From Streptomyces antioxidans (GTDB lineage: Bacteria; Actinomycetota; Actinomycetes; Streptomycetales; Streptomycetaceae), in assembly GCF_000968685.2 (NCBI RefSeq), contig NZ_LAKD02000030.1, positions 1 to 64,000 on the forward strand: 64,000 nt of DNA. The letters are read 5' to 3'. Below, piece after piece: positions 51,711 through 61,500 of the stretch. A model generated the notes under the pieces. The model was not told the DNA's origin. It made no database searches and saw nothing but the letters and a program-made list of their open reading frames with translations. How positions within the stretch are numbered: position 1 is the first letter of the stretch; each line of letters starts with the position of its first letter. A program made the position numbers and the translations under genes.

Positions 51711-54374
51711 TTATAGCCCACACTGCGGTGGTCGGGGTCCGGCCAAGCTGAGGTCCGACAGGACTTGGCTGGCCAGTTCGAAGGGCTGGTTGCGGGGGCC
51801 GTGGGGTACGGAGCTGGCGGATTCGAAGCTGCGCTGTGCTGCGAGAGCTCTCGGCCCGACCAGGCCGGTGAGCCGGTGGTGCCGCCAGAGTGGAGTGGGC
51901 CGGCGGGCATCGACCACGATGAGGTCGGGTCGACGCCAGATGACCAGCGCCCAGGCTCCCTCGCCGGAGTCCGAGCCAGCCCAGGCTCCGACCAGGGGCG
52001 CGTCTTCGGCGGCGCCGACTGCTTCGAGTGCCACCAGTGCGGGGTTGCTGAAGCGGCCGGTGACGTGGAGTAGCGACTTCCCGTGGCGGTGTACGTCGCG
52101 GTTCTTCTCGGTGAGAGTCCATACGGCATCCGTGAGGGGGTCGTCCTGGACGACGTCCGACGCGACATCGAGCACCGCTGCCTGGTTGACGGACGGGCCG
52201 AAGGCTGCGTCGAGCAGCGCCGTGTACTCCGTGACGTACGCGGAATCCACTGCGGGAAGCAGGTGGCCGACTGCCTGGGAGGCTTCGTTGAAGGCGAGGG
52301 TTTCAGGGGTGATTTCGTAGCGTGGGGCGTGGCTTCGGAGTACGGCGAGGGCGACTGCGGCGAGGCTGCCGACCTGGGGCTCGATCCGCTCGGGGAGATC
52401 GTTCCGATTCAGTGCGCGGACGGCGCGGGACAGCAGTGGCAGCCAGTCGGTGTGTGCCGGAGGCCAGGCGCCTGCTGCGACGGTCCACAGGGTCAGCCGG
52501 ACGACGAGCATGCGTTCCGGAGGGTCCAGGTCGGGAGCGATGGCGACGAGGCGTTCCACCCAGCGCCGGTATCTGCGGCGGACTTCCTGGTCGGTCTGCC
52601 CGAGGTCAGGGAGTGTGGTAGTGCCCGTTTCGGCACCGGCTGCCTCGGGGTCGTGCTCCGCGGCCACGACCTCGGCGTCGTCCTCGTCGAGGGCGGCTTC
52701 GATGTCGTCGGTGAATCGCTCGTCCCAGGAGACGGGCAGCAGGTCCTGAAAGGGCGTGCCGGTGTCGGTGGGCATGGGGAGCCCGAGTGCGAAGCGTATG
52801 AGAGGGTGCCCGACGCGCCCGGCGCATTCGTCCAGATAACGCTCCCAGCCGTTCTCGTCGTCGTCCGGCGGGGCAGTTACGACCGTACCGTCAGTGCTGC
52901 TGCTCGCGGATACACCCGCTGGGGTGGAGATCAACCCCGTACGGAGGGTTTCCAGGTCGCCCAGGAACCGTTCGGCGAGCCGGGGGTCCGTGAACAGGTC
53001 GGGTGGCCGTGTCGTGGGGGTCTGGGACTGGGCCGGGGTCATTCGGCGCAGCGCGCGGTCAGGGTCGACGACGAACACGATGTTGCCGAAGCTCGGTACG
53101 CCGTCGCTGTCGACGACGACCAAGCGCACCCGGCTACCCGCGTCCGCGGGAGCCGTCACCGTCAGCGTGGCCTGGCCGGGCGGGATGTCGGCGATGCGCT
53201 CCCATGCCTCCGGCGGTGCTGTCGCCTGAGACAACTCCAGTTGAGCGGCGTCGGATAGGGGCCGGGCCACGCTGATCTCCAGGCCGCCCGATACGCGTAG
53301 GGCACCAAGCAGCATCGGTCCATGCCCGACGATAGGGCGAGGGAGGGGCGCGGCCGAGCGCAGCCGGGCGGTGGGCTCTTCGATGCCGTCCGGAAGGAGG
53401 GTGGTGGGGATGGGAGCGATAACGCCGAGTTCGCAGTTGCCGCCTTCGCCCTGGGAAAGCAGCAGGGCTGCGGCGGAAAGGTTCGGGCTGCCGGTCAGGG
53501 CCCATCGCTGCCCCTCGGAGGCCCACTGGACGAGTTTCCCGTGGCGGTACCGCTGGTCGTTGTCGCTGATGACGCGTCCGTCGTATGCCTTCACCAGGGC
53601 AGCGATGGACGGGCCGTCGAGATCGCTGAGTCCGGGCTGGTAGGCGAGGGTGAACCGGCTCGGACGGAAGCGCTCAAGCAGCTGCCGAAGTGCCATGGAC
53701 CGCTGGTCGTAGAAGGGCGCGAATACAGCCAGTTCGTCGACGGGCCCGTGCGGCAGCTGATCGATGATGGGCGAATGCAGGCTGCTGACGACGCGGACCT
53801 GCGGCGCCGTGGGTGTCCTCTCGCCGTGAAGCCTGTCCAGCAGCGCTGCGACCCGACCCAGCGCCTGTGGCACACCAGCGGAGAACCTCACTTTTTCCGG
53901 CAGGCCGCGCAGCCATGCCGCCACCTCCGGGACCGCGGTGGGACTCCGCTCGCCGTCCACTCGCAGAACCGTCCACAGCTCGGCGTTGGCCTGCCAGCCG
54001 GCCAGCGTGGTGTTGCCGGAGCCGAGGGCGATGGTGGCGTGCTCCGGTCCGGCGAGGACCATCAGCTTGGGGTGGAACGCGGCACCGGGTGCGTATGCCA
54101 GACCGGCGAGGTAGCTGCGGCCGGCCCGTCGGACGGAGCGGGGATCGTTCCGGGCCATGGAGACATCTCCCGCGACCGTGACCCTTGCGCCGGTGGCCTG
54201 GGTGACGCCGAGGGCTACCTCCTCGAAGAAGCCGAGATCGGCGGTGAAGCTGAGGAAGAGTGCTTCCTCCAGCCTCTGTCCACCCCTGTGCTCCTCGTCG
54301 AGGATGAGGGACAGCGGAGAGGCGAACGCGATGGCCGGCTCCACCACTTCCGGTGCCGGTGCGGTCTCAGCCAA
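51711..54374 (-). CDS. PLD-family protein with two HKD motifs
   Basis: An 887-residue protein. Two phospholipase D-type half-sites are visible: H101-x-K103 in FHPKLMVLAGPE with GSGNTT (N121), and H278-x-K280 in RYRHGKLVQW with TGSPNLS (N298). Both HKD motifs lack the classical downstream Asp but keep the G-S-x-N element, as in nuclease or helicase-associated PLD domains. After residue 400 comes a beta-rich region, an acidic disordered stretch (ALDEDDAEVVAAEHDPEAAG) and a C-terminal helical domain I do not recognise. No helicase partner is present, unlike DISARM-type systems. It is the second gene of a two-gene operon, overlapping its partner by 8 bases. Confidence 0.75.
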   Translation of the reverse strand: MAETAPAPEVVEPAIAFASPLSLILDEEHRGGQRLEEALFLSFTADLGFFEEVALGVTQATGARVTVAGDVSMARNDPRSVRRAGRSYLAGLAYAPGAAFHPKLMVLAGPEHATIALGSGNTTLAGWQANAELWTVLRVDGERSPTAVPEVAAWLRGLPEKVRFSAGVPQALGRVAALLDRLHGERTPTAPQVRVVSSLHSPIIDQLPHGPVDELAVFAPFYDQRSMALRQLLERFRPSRFTLAYQPGLSDLDGPSIAALVKAYDGRVISDNDQRYRHGKLVQWASEGQRWALTGSPNLSAAALLLSQGEGGNCELGVIAPIPTTLLPDGIEEPTARLRSAAPLPRPIVGHGPMLLGALRVSGGLEISVARPLSDAAQLELSQATAPPEAWERIADIPPGQATLTVTAPADAGSRVRLVVVDSDGVPSFGNIVFVVDPDRALRRMTPAQSQTPTTRPPDLFTDPRLAERFLGDLETLRTGLISTPAGVSASSSTDGTVVTAPPDDDENGWERYLDECAGRVGHPLIRFALGLPMPTDTGTPFQDLLPVSWDERFTDDIEAALDEDDAEVVAAEHDPEAAGAETGTTTLPDLGQTDQEVRRRYRRWVERLVAIAPDLDPPERMLVVRLTLWTVAAGAWPPAHTDWLPLLSRAVRALNRNDLPERIEPQVGSLAAVALAVLRSHAPRYEITPETLAFNEASQAVGHLLPAVDSAYVTEYTALLDAAFGPSVNQAAVLDVASDVVQDDPLTDAVWTLTEKNRDVHRHGKSLLHVTGRFSNPALVALEAVGAAEDAPLVGAWAGSDSGEGAWALVIWRRPDLIVVDARRPTPLWRHHRLTGLVGPRALAAQRSFESASSVPHGPRNQPFELASQVLSDLSLAGPRPPQCGL

Positions 54375-55890
54375 CGAGAGCCCTCCCGCTAGCGGTCACC
54401 GACCAGTGCTGGTCTTGGTAATGCAGTACACCGCAGGTGGCCAGGACGGTCCCGAGCTGGTCCAGCCGCAGGCCGACGTCACCGCGTCCCTCCTGGCTGG
54501 TCCGGTACAGCAGCCCGCCCCGCTCGTGCAGCCGGGTCGGTAACCACAGCGTGCCGTCGGCCCGTCGACGGGCCTTGGCCAGCGCGATCCGCTGCGACCG
54601 CGCCACCAGGTCGTAGGTGAGTCGGCGGGCGACATCGTGCAGTTTCATGGGCCGGGCTTCGTCAAGCCGCCGCTGGACCCATTCCGGGCCGAGCTCTACA
54701 CCGCGCTGGCCGAGAAACGCGTCCCGGACCCGGCCGGTGAGTTCGTCCACCCGACGGGCACTGGTGGCGAGCACCCGCAGCTCGGTGAAGGGCAAGGGAT
54801 CACTCTCCCTACGCAGGTCCTGCTCGGCCGGCAACGGCGCACCGGTCGTGCTCTGCGTCGCGGGAAGTGAGGACAGGAACGCGTCCACCGTCATGTCGGG
54901 CAGCTCCGCAGCGAAGCGGTCGGCCACTTCCTCGATCGGTAGCAGCCCGTCGACCTGCTCCACGAGCCAGGACCACAGGCGGCGCCACGCTCCGACGGAG
55001 TAGTTCCGCAGCACCACTCCGCGCCAGGCACCAGCCGCGTCGATGCCGCGGGTCACGGCATCAGCGGTCAGGAAATCGCCGAAGGCGAGCACATGACCGA
55101 TGTCGCGGGTGAAATGTCGGACGGGATGTGTGGCGACCACACGAGCCAGAAGCTGAATCGTCTGTCGTCGTGTTGCCGAGCGGGAGCCTGCTTCGTCCGG
55201 CGCGCCGGGCTCGCACATCAGGTTCGCCAGCCACGCCCCGTCAGGGTGCTCGCCGCCCATGCACACGCACAGCCGGTCGCCGAAAGAGGCAAGATCATCC
55301 ACGTTCAGCGTGTCTTCGGCGGCCAGCTCGAGCAACCCGCCCAGTCCGGCTCGTAGTGCCGCCGTCTCGAGCCGCGGTCCAGGAACCGGCATGGGGCCCG
55401 TGTCGAGGACGCCGAGCGCGACCTCGGATCCGGCGTACGGTCCCCAGAACCCCCACGAGTTGCCTACGTACCCGTCCTTGCCCGGAACCTCGGCCTCGGA
55501 CATGCTGATCGTCCCGGCGTGCAGCCGCCGGGCCAGGGCATCGACCCCATGAGCACGCGGCAGCCATTCCAGAGCCTGCTGATGATGGGCGAACGACACG
55601 GCGGCTAGCGCCACTTCCGCACGTCGCAGTAGAGTCTGGGCGGCCGGGACCGTCAGGTCATCCGCAGCGGCTTGTGCCGCGATCAGCCCGTGCAGAGCGT
55701 AGTAACGCGAGTGCGGCGTCACCGCGGTTACTCCGGGCACCAGGTGGTCGACCATGCGCATCACATGTCGCTCCACCGAGAGCGGATAACGGCCCGCGGC
55801 GACGTCCAACCCAGGACGGCTCCAGCCCGGTCCGCACACGAGCTCCGGTGCCTGTTCCTTCCCACCGACGGCGATCATCCGCTCAACCAT
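54367..55890 (-). CDS. Unrecognised partner of the PLD protein
   Basis: A 507-residue protein with no recognised domain. It contains DHLVPGVTAVTPHSRYYALHGLIAAQAA near the N-terminus, a Gly/Trp-rich SWGFWGPYAGSEVALGVLDTGP at about 145, VVLRNYSVGAWRRLWSWLVEQVDG at about 290, and a C-terminal winged-helix-like DVGLRLDQLGTVLATCGVLHYQD. No signal peptide or membrane segment. The ATG at 55890 (or 55878) is divergent from the type I R-M operon. It precedes and overlaps the PLD gene, so the two proteins probably act together. DNA binding is only suggested by the C-terminal fold pattern. Confidence 0.6.
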   Translation of the reverse strand: MVERMIAVGGKEQAPELVCGPGWSRPGLDVAAGRYPLSVERHVMRMVDHLVPGVTAVTPHSRYYALHGLIAAQAAADDLTVPAAQTLLRRAEVALAAVSFAHHQQALEWLPRAHGVDALARRLHAGTISMSEAEVPGKDGYVGNSWGFWGPYAGSEVALGVLDTGPMPVPGPRLETAALRAGLGGLLELAAEDTLNVDDLASFGDRLCVCMGGEHPDGAWLANLMCEPGAPDEAGSRSATRRQTIQLLARVVATHPVRHFTRDIGHVLAFGDFLTADAVTRGIDAAGAWRGVVLRNYSVGAWRRLWSWLVEQVDGLLPIEEVADRFAAELPDMTVDAFLSSLPATQSTTGAPLPAEQDLRRESDPLPFTELRVLATSARRVDELTGRVRDAFLGQRGVELGPEWVQRRLDEARPMKLHDVARRLTYDLVARSQRIALAKARRRADGTLWLPTRLHERGGLLYRTSQEGRGDVGLRLDQLGTVLATCGVLHYQDQHWSVTASGRALVG

Positions 55891-56267
55891 TGGAGCGAGA
55901 GGAGCTGGGCGCCACCGGCCGGTGGGTGTGGCGCGTAGCGAGCACTTTGCGGCAAGACGGTCCTCCCACCCATGTGGGCGTCACGGCTGCTGAGGAACGG
56001 AGCTGCCTCAATCCGGCTGCACCACGGCTGCGCTCGGCCATTTCCCGCTGCCACCTCCTCAATGCTGTTCAGTCGGGAAACTGATCCGTCATTCTGGCGT
56101 ATCTCAACGGGGGCATCGGTACTTCGGGTGCGACTCACCCAGCCGGATGGAACGGTTCGATGGGACTGTGGCGCTTAGTCGTGGATGGTGGTTCTGCACG
56201 AAGAGTCCTGATCGTCATCGACCCTCGACTACGGGAGCGCCTGGCAGGGTGGGTGAGTCGAGCAGAT

Positions 56268-56287
56268 CTGATAACCATCGTTATCAG
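56268..56287. promoter_or_regulatory. Perfect inverted repeat, likely operator
   Basis: CTGATAAC and GTTATCAG are perfectly inverted around CATC in the 540-base divergent region (55891-56430) between the PLD-partner gene and the type I R-M operon. Its A+T-rich arms stand out. The HTH-fused methylase-like protein encoded just downstream is a candidate ligand. I see no gene in the rest of the region. Confidence 0.6.
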
Positions 56288-56430
56288 GGGAAGGTGTGCC
56301 CCTGCCTCCTGGATCCGCGTATCGTCTTGTGGCGTCGGACGGGAATCCGCTGCAAGCGGAGCCGTGACGTGAGACAACGCCCGGTCCAACGGCCGAAGCG
56401 GCTGATGCGACGATAGATGAGCGGGGAGGG

Positions 56431-58608
56431 ATGCACACCGTGGTCACTGGCCTGCCGGACCCGGCGCTTCGCCCTCCAGCGTCACTGCTCCTCCTGGTAT
56501 CGATGTCCGATATTGCGGCTTTCGCCCGAGTGAAGCGCCCTGTCGTGTCCACATGGCGCCGACGTCACCCGGACTTCCCCGCTGCCGTGTCCGAGAACTC
56601 GGGACGGCCGCTGTTCGACGGCGCCCAGGTAACCGACTGGCTGATCACCTCCGGCCTGGGCAACGCCGCCCCGACGGAGCTCCGATCCGAGCTGGCCCTC
56701 TTCGGCATCGTCGCACTGCGAGACCGCTTCACGCCGTGGCAGCTGGTCGAGACGCTCGGTAGCTTGCTGTGCTTGCGCCGGCTCGACGGCAGGCCACTGG
56801 CCGACGGCGGCGCGAACGCCTTCCCGCCCGACGCCGAAGCGGACGAGGCACTCTGGTCCGAGCTGCTGAGCCGAGCCGAACGGATCGACGCCGAGGACGA
56901 TTTCGTACTCCGCGAGCTGCGCGCCATCGACGCCACGGCGGCCCCGCTCGCCCGCCTCGCCGAGGACCTGATCGAGTCCGCCTACGATGAGCGCGGCGCG
57001 TACGAGTGGCTGCTCGCCGCCCGCTCCCGGCTCGGACTGGACTCCCTCGCCGCCGACGCAGTCACCCCGGAGCTGCGGAGCCTGTTCACCCAGCTCACCG
57101 ACCTCCGCATCCGCCTTGAGCAAGGTGAGTCCCTCACCCTCGCCGACCCACACTCCGGGGCTGGCGACCTGCTCGCCGCGCTCCTCGACGCCACGGAGGA
57201 CCGCGACCGCGTCACCGTCCTGGCCGCCGACCCCGACGAGCGGCTCACTCGCATCACCCGCCGCCGCCTCCTGCTGGCGGGCGTCAGCGAACTCGACCTG
57301 GACGTGCAGACCGGCACCGATCTGGAGGAACGCTTCGCGGACCCGGACCTCGTCGTCACCCAGCTCCCGTACCGCCCCGGCGAGGACCGCTCGGTGCTCG
57401 CCGCCCTGACGGAGCTCGAACGCGTCGCCTACCTCCTCCGTCCCGGCTGCACGGCCATCGTCCTCGGACCGGCCGACGCGCTCGTCGACGAACTGAAGAG
57501 TACCGAGGCCGCCCAGCTTCGCTCCGCCCTCCTGCGTGAGAACATCGTCGAGTCGGTCATCGCGCTTCCCGGCGGGGTCCTGCCCTTCCGTCCCGGCCAC
57601 CGTCCCGCGCTGTGGACGCTCACGCGCGGTCCCGTCTCGGCGGCGGAGGGCAAGGTCTTACTGGCCGATATCAGCTCGGAACAGCTCACGCCAGGCGTGC
57701 GCATGCGGCTCGCCGACGACGTCCTCCTCTGGCGCGCGGAAGGGCTCCGAACGCTCGACGGCCACGACCCGCGCTACGGCCGCGTGGTCTCTGTCGCCGA
57801 CCTGGACCGGGCCTTCGGCGGTCCGCTGACCCCGCCCGCGCCGCCCGCCTCCGCGATCTGGTCCGACAAGGTCACCGAACGCCCCGCCCTGATCGCCGAG
57901 GCCGAGGCCCGCTTGGAACGCGCGACGGCCGATATCCGCGCGTACGAGGAGGGGCGGGGCCCCTACCGAGGGGCCATACTGCGAAGGGTCGGTCGCCTGC
58001 CCAGGCGTACCACCCTCGGCAAGCTGATCACGGCACGCAGGGTGACCCGGCTCCCCGGGCACCGTATCGACGAGAAGCACCTCACCCGGGACGGTCACCA
58101 CACGGTCCTAGGCCCCGAGGAGATCACCGGCGAAGGAGCCGTGGGCGAGCGCCGCGTCGACCGTTTGCTGCTGGCGACGGCGTATGAACGGGTGGCACTC
58201 ACCGAGCCCGGTGACGTCGTCTACACCCTCGCGCCCCGAATCGGCGTGTACGTTGACCACGACGGTTTCTCGGTCGTCGCGTTCCCGGCCCGTGTCCTCC
58301 GCGTCAACGCCGACGCCACCTGCCCGCTCACCCCCCGGGTCCTGGCGGCCCTGCTCGGCGCGGCTCGTGGCACCGCTCGCAGTCCCAGCGCGGTACGCCC
58401 CGCCCGCCGTATTGAGGACTACCAGATCCCCGACCTTGACCCGGACGAGGTGCTGCGCTTCGACGCCCTCCTGGCCGAGACCGAACGCCGGGAACGCCTG
58501 CTGCGTGCCCAGTCCGATGCCCTCGCCGAGGCCCGCCGCCTGACGATCGCGGGCCTGGCCGACGGCACCCTCACCCTCGGCGAAGCCCGAACCATCAACC
58601 GTACGTGA
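56431..58608 (+). CDS. HTH-fused degenerate methylase, type I R-M leader
   Basis: A 725-residue protein. A MerR/AlpA-like HTH lies at about 25-75 (SDIAAFARVKRPVVSTWRRRHPDFP, GRPLFDGAQVTDWL). An HsdM-type fold follows: DPHSGAGDLL starting at D239 stands for SAM motif I, but the catalytic motif is TQLPY at 310-314, lacking the (N/D)PP(Y/F) residues, so methylation is unlikely. Later parts (LLRPGCTAIVLGPADALVDEL, ENIVESVIALPGGVLPFRPG) keep the methylase scaffold, and the C-terminus (TLGKLITARRVTRLPG, DVVYTLAPRIGVYVD) resembles a specificity domain. It may be a DNA-binding regulator or sensor of the R-M system. The stop overlaps a GTG of the hsdM frame. Confidence 0.72.
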   Translation: MHTVVTGLPDPALRPPASLLLLVSMSDIAAFARVKRPVVSTWRRRHPDFPAAVSENSGRPLFDGAQVTDWLITSGLGNAAPTELRSELALFGIVALRDRFTPWQLVETLGSLLCLRRLDGRPLADGGANAFPPDAEADEALWSELLSRAERIDAEDDFVLRELRAIDATAAPLARLAEDLIESAYDERGAYEWLLAARSRLGLDSLAADAVTPELRSLFTQLTDLRIRLEQGESLTLADPHSGAGDLLAALLDATEDRDRVTVLAADPDERLTRITRRRLLLAGVSELDLDVQTGTDLEERFADPDLVVTQLPYRPGEDRSVLAALTELERVAYLLRPGCTAIVLGPADALVDELKSTEAAQLRSALLRENIVESVIALPGGVLPFRPGHRPALWTLTRGPVSAAEGKVLLADISSEQLTPGVRMRLADDVLLWRAEGLRTLDGHDPRYGRVVSVADLDRAFGGPLTPPAPPASAIWSDKVTERPALIAEAEARLERATADIRAYEEGRGPYRGAILRRVGRLPRRTTLGKLITARRVTRLPGHRIDEKHLTRDGHHTVLGPEEITGEGAVGERRVDRLLLATAYERVALTEPGDVVYTLAPRIGVYVDHDGFSVVAFPARVLRVNADATCPLTPRVLAALLGAARGTARSPSAVRPARRIEDYQIPDLDPDEVLRFDALLAETERRERLLRAQSDALAEARRLTIAGLADGTLTLGEARTINRT

Positions 58609-58649
58609 CCCAGCTACACCCAGCCACCGACGAGTCGGAAGAAGGAACG

Positions 58650-60293
58650 ATGCCTCCCCGCAAACGAGCCGCGGCAGCCGCCGGACAGGGCGAACTGCTC
58701 AGTGTCTCCAGCACCAAGGAGATCCAGGACATCCTGTGGAAGGCCGCGGACAAGCTCCGCGGCTCCATGGACGCCGCCCAGTACAAGGAGTTCGTGCTCG
58801 GTCTGGTCTTCCTGAAGTATGTCTCCGACGCGTTCGCCGAACGCCGCGAGGAACTGGCCGCCGACCCCGAGCTGGCCCAGATCCCCGAGCACCGCCGGGC
58901 GGCTTTCCTTGAGGAGAAGGACGAGTACACGGAGAAGAACGTCTTCTGGGTGCCCCCGACCGCCCGCTGGGAACACATCTCCGAGAACGCGGCCAGCGCG
59001 GAGGGCGGCGTCGGCGTGCTTCTGGACACGGCCATGGACGAGGTGATGCAGGCCAACAAGAAGACTCTCAACGGCGTCCTCCCGAAGATCTTCAACCGCG
59101 ACAACGTCGACCAGAAGCGCCTGAAGGAACTCGTCGACCTCATCAGCGACGCGCGCTTCACGGGCCATGGGGACCGCCCGGCACAGGACGTGCTGGGCGA
59201 GACGTACGAGTACTTCCTGGAGCGCTTCGCGCGGGCGGAGGGCAAGCGGGCTGGCGAATTCTACACGCCGGCGAGCGTGGTCCGCCTGATCGTCGAGGTC
59301 TTGGAGCCGTACGAGGGGCGGGTGTACGACCCGGCGTGCGGCTCGGGCGGCATGTTCGTACAGAGCGGCAAGTTCGTGAAGAAGTGGAAGGGCCAGGATC
59401 ACACGCACGACATTGCCATTTACGGCCAGGAGGCGAATGAACGTACCTGGCGCCTGGCGAAGATGAACCTTGCCATCCACGGCATGGACCCCAAGGGCAT
59501 TGGCAAACGCTGGGCAGACACTTTCACCGAAGACAAGTACCCCGACCTCAGGTTCGACTTCGTGATGGCTAACCCGCCGTTCAACATGTCCGACTGGGCA
59601 AGGAAGATGGACGATCGGCGCTGGAGGTACGGGGTCCCGCCCCTGTCGAACGCCAACTATGCGTGGCTCCAGCACATCGTCTCGAAGCTGGGCGACCGGG
59701 GCAGCGCGGGTGTGGTCCTGTCCAACGGCTCGATGTCGTCCAAGCAGTCGGGCGAGGGCGAGATCCGCGCGGCGATGGTCGAGGCGGACCTGGTCTCCTG
59801 CATGATCGCCCTGCCGGGCAACCTGTTCCGTACGACGGCGATCCCGGCGTGTCTGTGGTTCCTCACGAAGGACAAGTCCCCGCAGGGCACTAAGGCACTG
59901 GAGGACCGGCGGAGCCGGGTGCTGTTCATCGACGCGCGCGCGATGGGCACGATGGTCGACCGCACGGAGCGGATCCTCACGGAGGAGGACCTGGAGAAGA
60001 TCTCCGACACGTATCACGCGTGGCGGGGCACCAAGTCGGCGAGGGACAAAGGCCTTTCCTACGAGGACGTCCCGGGCTACTGCTACAGCGCGACGCTGGA
60101 GGAGATCGAGAAGCACGACTATGTGCTGACGCCTGGGCGGTATGTGGGGGCGGCGGAGGTTGAAGAGGACCTGGACGCGGAGCCGGTGGGGGAGAGGATC
60201 GCTCGGCTGACCAAGGAGCTGTTCGAGCGGTTGGACGAGTCGGCGAGGCTGGATGCGGTGGTGCGGGAGCAGTTGGGGAGGATCGGTGGTTGA
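58650..60293 (+). CDS. hsdM: Type I R-M methylase subunit HsdM
   Basis: A 547-residue N6-adenine methyltransferase. SSTKEIQDILWKAADKLRGS and FVLGLVFLKYVSDAF are the HsdM N-terminal motifs. SAM motif I is DPACGSGG at D227, and motif IV is the canonical NPPF at N308. RAEGKRAGEFYTPASVVRLI and HYAW-like NANYAWLQHIVSKLG follow the family plan. ATG 58650 with AAGAAGGAAC was preferred; an in-frame GTG at 58605 overlapping the previous stop is the alternative. It forms the M2S complex with HsdS and is part of the HsdR2M2S restriction complex. Confidence 0.93.
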   Translation: MPPRKRAAAAAGQGELLSVSSTKEIQDILWKAADKLRGSMDAAQYKEFVLGLVFLKYVSDAFAERREELAADPELAQIPEHRRAAFLEEKDEYTEKNVFWVPPTARWEHISENAASAEGGVGVLLDTAMDEVMQANKKTLNGVLPKIFNRDNVDQKRLKELVDLISDARFTGHGDRPAQDVLGETYEYFLERFARAEGKRAGEFYTPASVVRLIVEVLEPYEGRVYDPACGSGGMFVQSGKFVKKWKGQDHTHDIAIYGQEANERTWRLAKMNLAIHGMDPKGIGKRWADTFTEDKYPDLRFDFVMANPPFNMSDWARKMDDRRWRYGVPPLSNANYAWLQHIVSKLGDRGSAGVVLSNGSMSSKQSGEGEIRAAMVEADLVSCMIALPGNLFRTTAIPACLWFLTKDKSPQGTKALEDRRSRVLFIDARAMGTMVDRTERILTEEDLEKISDTYHAWRGTKSARDKGLSYEDVPGYCYSATLEEIEKHDYVLTPGRYVGAAEVEEDLDAEPVGERIARLTKELFERLDESARLDAVVREQLGRIGG

Positions 60294-61500
60294 GCGGCAA
60301 CTTACCTTCGCTGATTTGGCGAAGGCCGGTGACATGATCTTCGGGGATGGCTATCGCACAAAGAAGTCTGAGCATGGTATGCCGGGCCTCCCGATTTTGC
60401 GCGTTGCCGAAGTGCATGATGGCGTTATCAGGCCCGATTTCACGGATTATGTAAGTAACGCCTATCGAGGTGCCATGGGGGTAAAGGTATCTCGGTGGGG
60501 GGATATTGTGCTAACGACGAAGGGGACTGTTGGGCGCGTGGCGATCATTCCCGTCGGATCCCCTGAATTCGTCTACAGTCCCCAAGTCTGCTTCTTCCGT
60601 GTGGCTGAGGGAGCCCGACTGGAATCCAAATATCTGTACTACTGGTTCAAGGGCTCGGAGTTCTGGAGTCAAGCCGGCTCGCGCAAGAGTCAAACGGACA
60701 TGGCTGACTATCTGAATCTGTCGGACATTCGTTCGCTGTCTATCACTGTTCCGGACCGTCTGCAACAGCAAGCCGTCGTGGAGGTCGTTGGGGCGCTGGA
60801 CGACAAAATCGCAATTAATGAGCGGATTGCCGCTACCTACGAGCAGTTGCTCAAGTTGCAGGTCGATTGTATGGGGCTGGAGGCCGACCCTGACCCCGTA
60901 ACCGCTGCATCTGTGACTGAGTTTGTCCAGTTCAACCCCAAGGTTGCGAAGCCGTCCTCGGAAGCCGTTTACGTGGACATGGCTGCCCTCTCTGTGAATC
61001 GTGCGGGCATCAGCGCCTGGACGAGGAGGGAACCCAAGGGGGGGACTCGATTTGTCAATGGGGACACGCTCTTGGCTCGCATCACGCCGTGCCTGGAGAA
61101 CGGTAAGACGGGCTACGTCGATTTCATGGAAAATGGTGAAATCGGGGTGGGTTCCACGGAATTTATTGTGATGCGTTCAGTTCAGGGAGTCCCGCCCGAG
61201 TTCAGCTACTTCCTGGCGCGCAGTAAGAGGTTCCGTGAGCATGCCATTCGAAACATGGTTGGCTCGTCAGGGCGTCAGCGTGTCGCTGCTGTAGACGCGG
61301 CGAACTTCTATATTAGCCGGCCCGATGAAAAGTTGCTCGCCGCATTCGGGGAAGTGGCATCGAATTTCTTTGCGCATGTGAGATCACTGGACCGTGAGTC
61401 CCGCACTCTAGCCGCGCTCCGCGACAGCCTCCTCCCCCAACTAATGTCCGGCAAGCTCCGAGTCCGAGACGCCGAGAAGATCGTGGAGGGCGCTGTATGA
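60286..61500 (+). CDS. hsdS: Type I R-M specificity subunit HsdS
   Basis: A 404-residue specificity subunit. Two target-recognition domains are each followed by a conserved helix: first TRD with YRTKKSEHGMPGLPILRVAEV and WGDIVLTTKGTVGRVA, then LQQQAVVEVVGALDDKIAINERIAATYEQLLKLQ; second TRD with VYVDMAALSVNRAGISAW and GDTLLARITPCLENGKTGYV, then SRTLAALRDSLLPQLMSGKL. GTG 60286 overlaps hsdM and is preceded by GGGGAGG. G+C is lower than in hsdM and hsdR, consistent with recombination-driven change of specificity. Confidence 0.9.
   Translation: MVERQLTFADLAKAGDMIFGDGYRTKKSEHGMPGLPILRVAEVHDGVIRPDFTDYVSNAYRGAMGVKVSRWGDIVLTTKGTVGRVAIIPVGSPEFVYSPQVCFFRVAEGARLESKYLYYWFKGSEFWSQAGSRKSQTDMADYLNLSDIRSLSITVPDRLQQQAVVEVVGALDDKIAINERIAATYEQLLKLQVDCMGLEADPDPVTAASVTEFVQFNPKVAKPSSEAVYVDMAALSVNRAGISAWTRREPKGGTRFVNGDTLLARITPCLENGKTGYVDFMENGEIGVGSTEFIVMRSVQGVPPEFSYFLARSKRFREHAIRNMVGSSGRQRVAAVDAANFYISRPDEKLLAAFGEVASNFFAHVRSLDRESRTLAALRDSLLPQLMSGKLRVRDAEKIVEGAV

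Noticed and set aside
51711..55890. DISARM assignment for the PLD operon
   Set aside because: No DrmA helicase, DrmB DUF1998 protein or DISARM methylase accompanies the PLD gene.
58614..60335. 573-codon minus-strand frame opposite hsdM
   Set aside because: HsdM with intact motifs is on the + strand; the antisense frame is open only because of codon bias.
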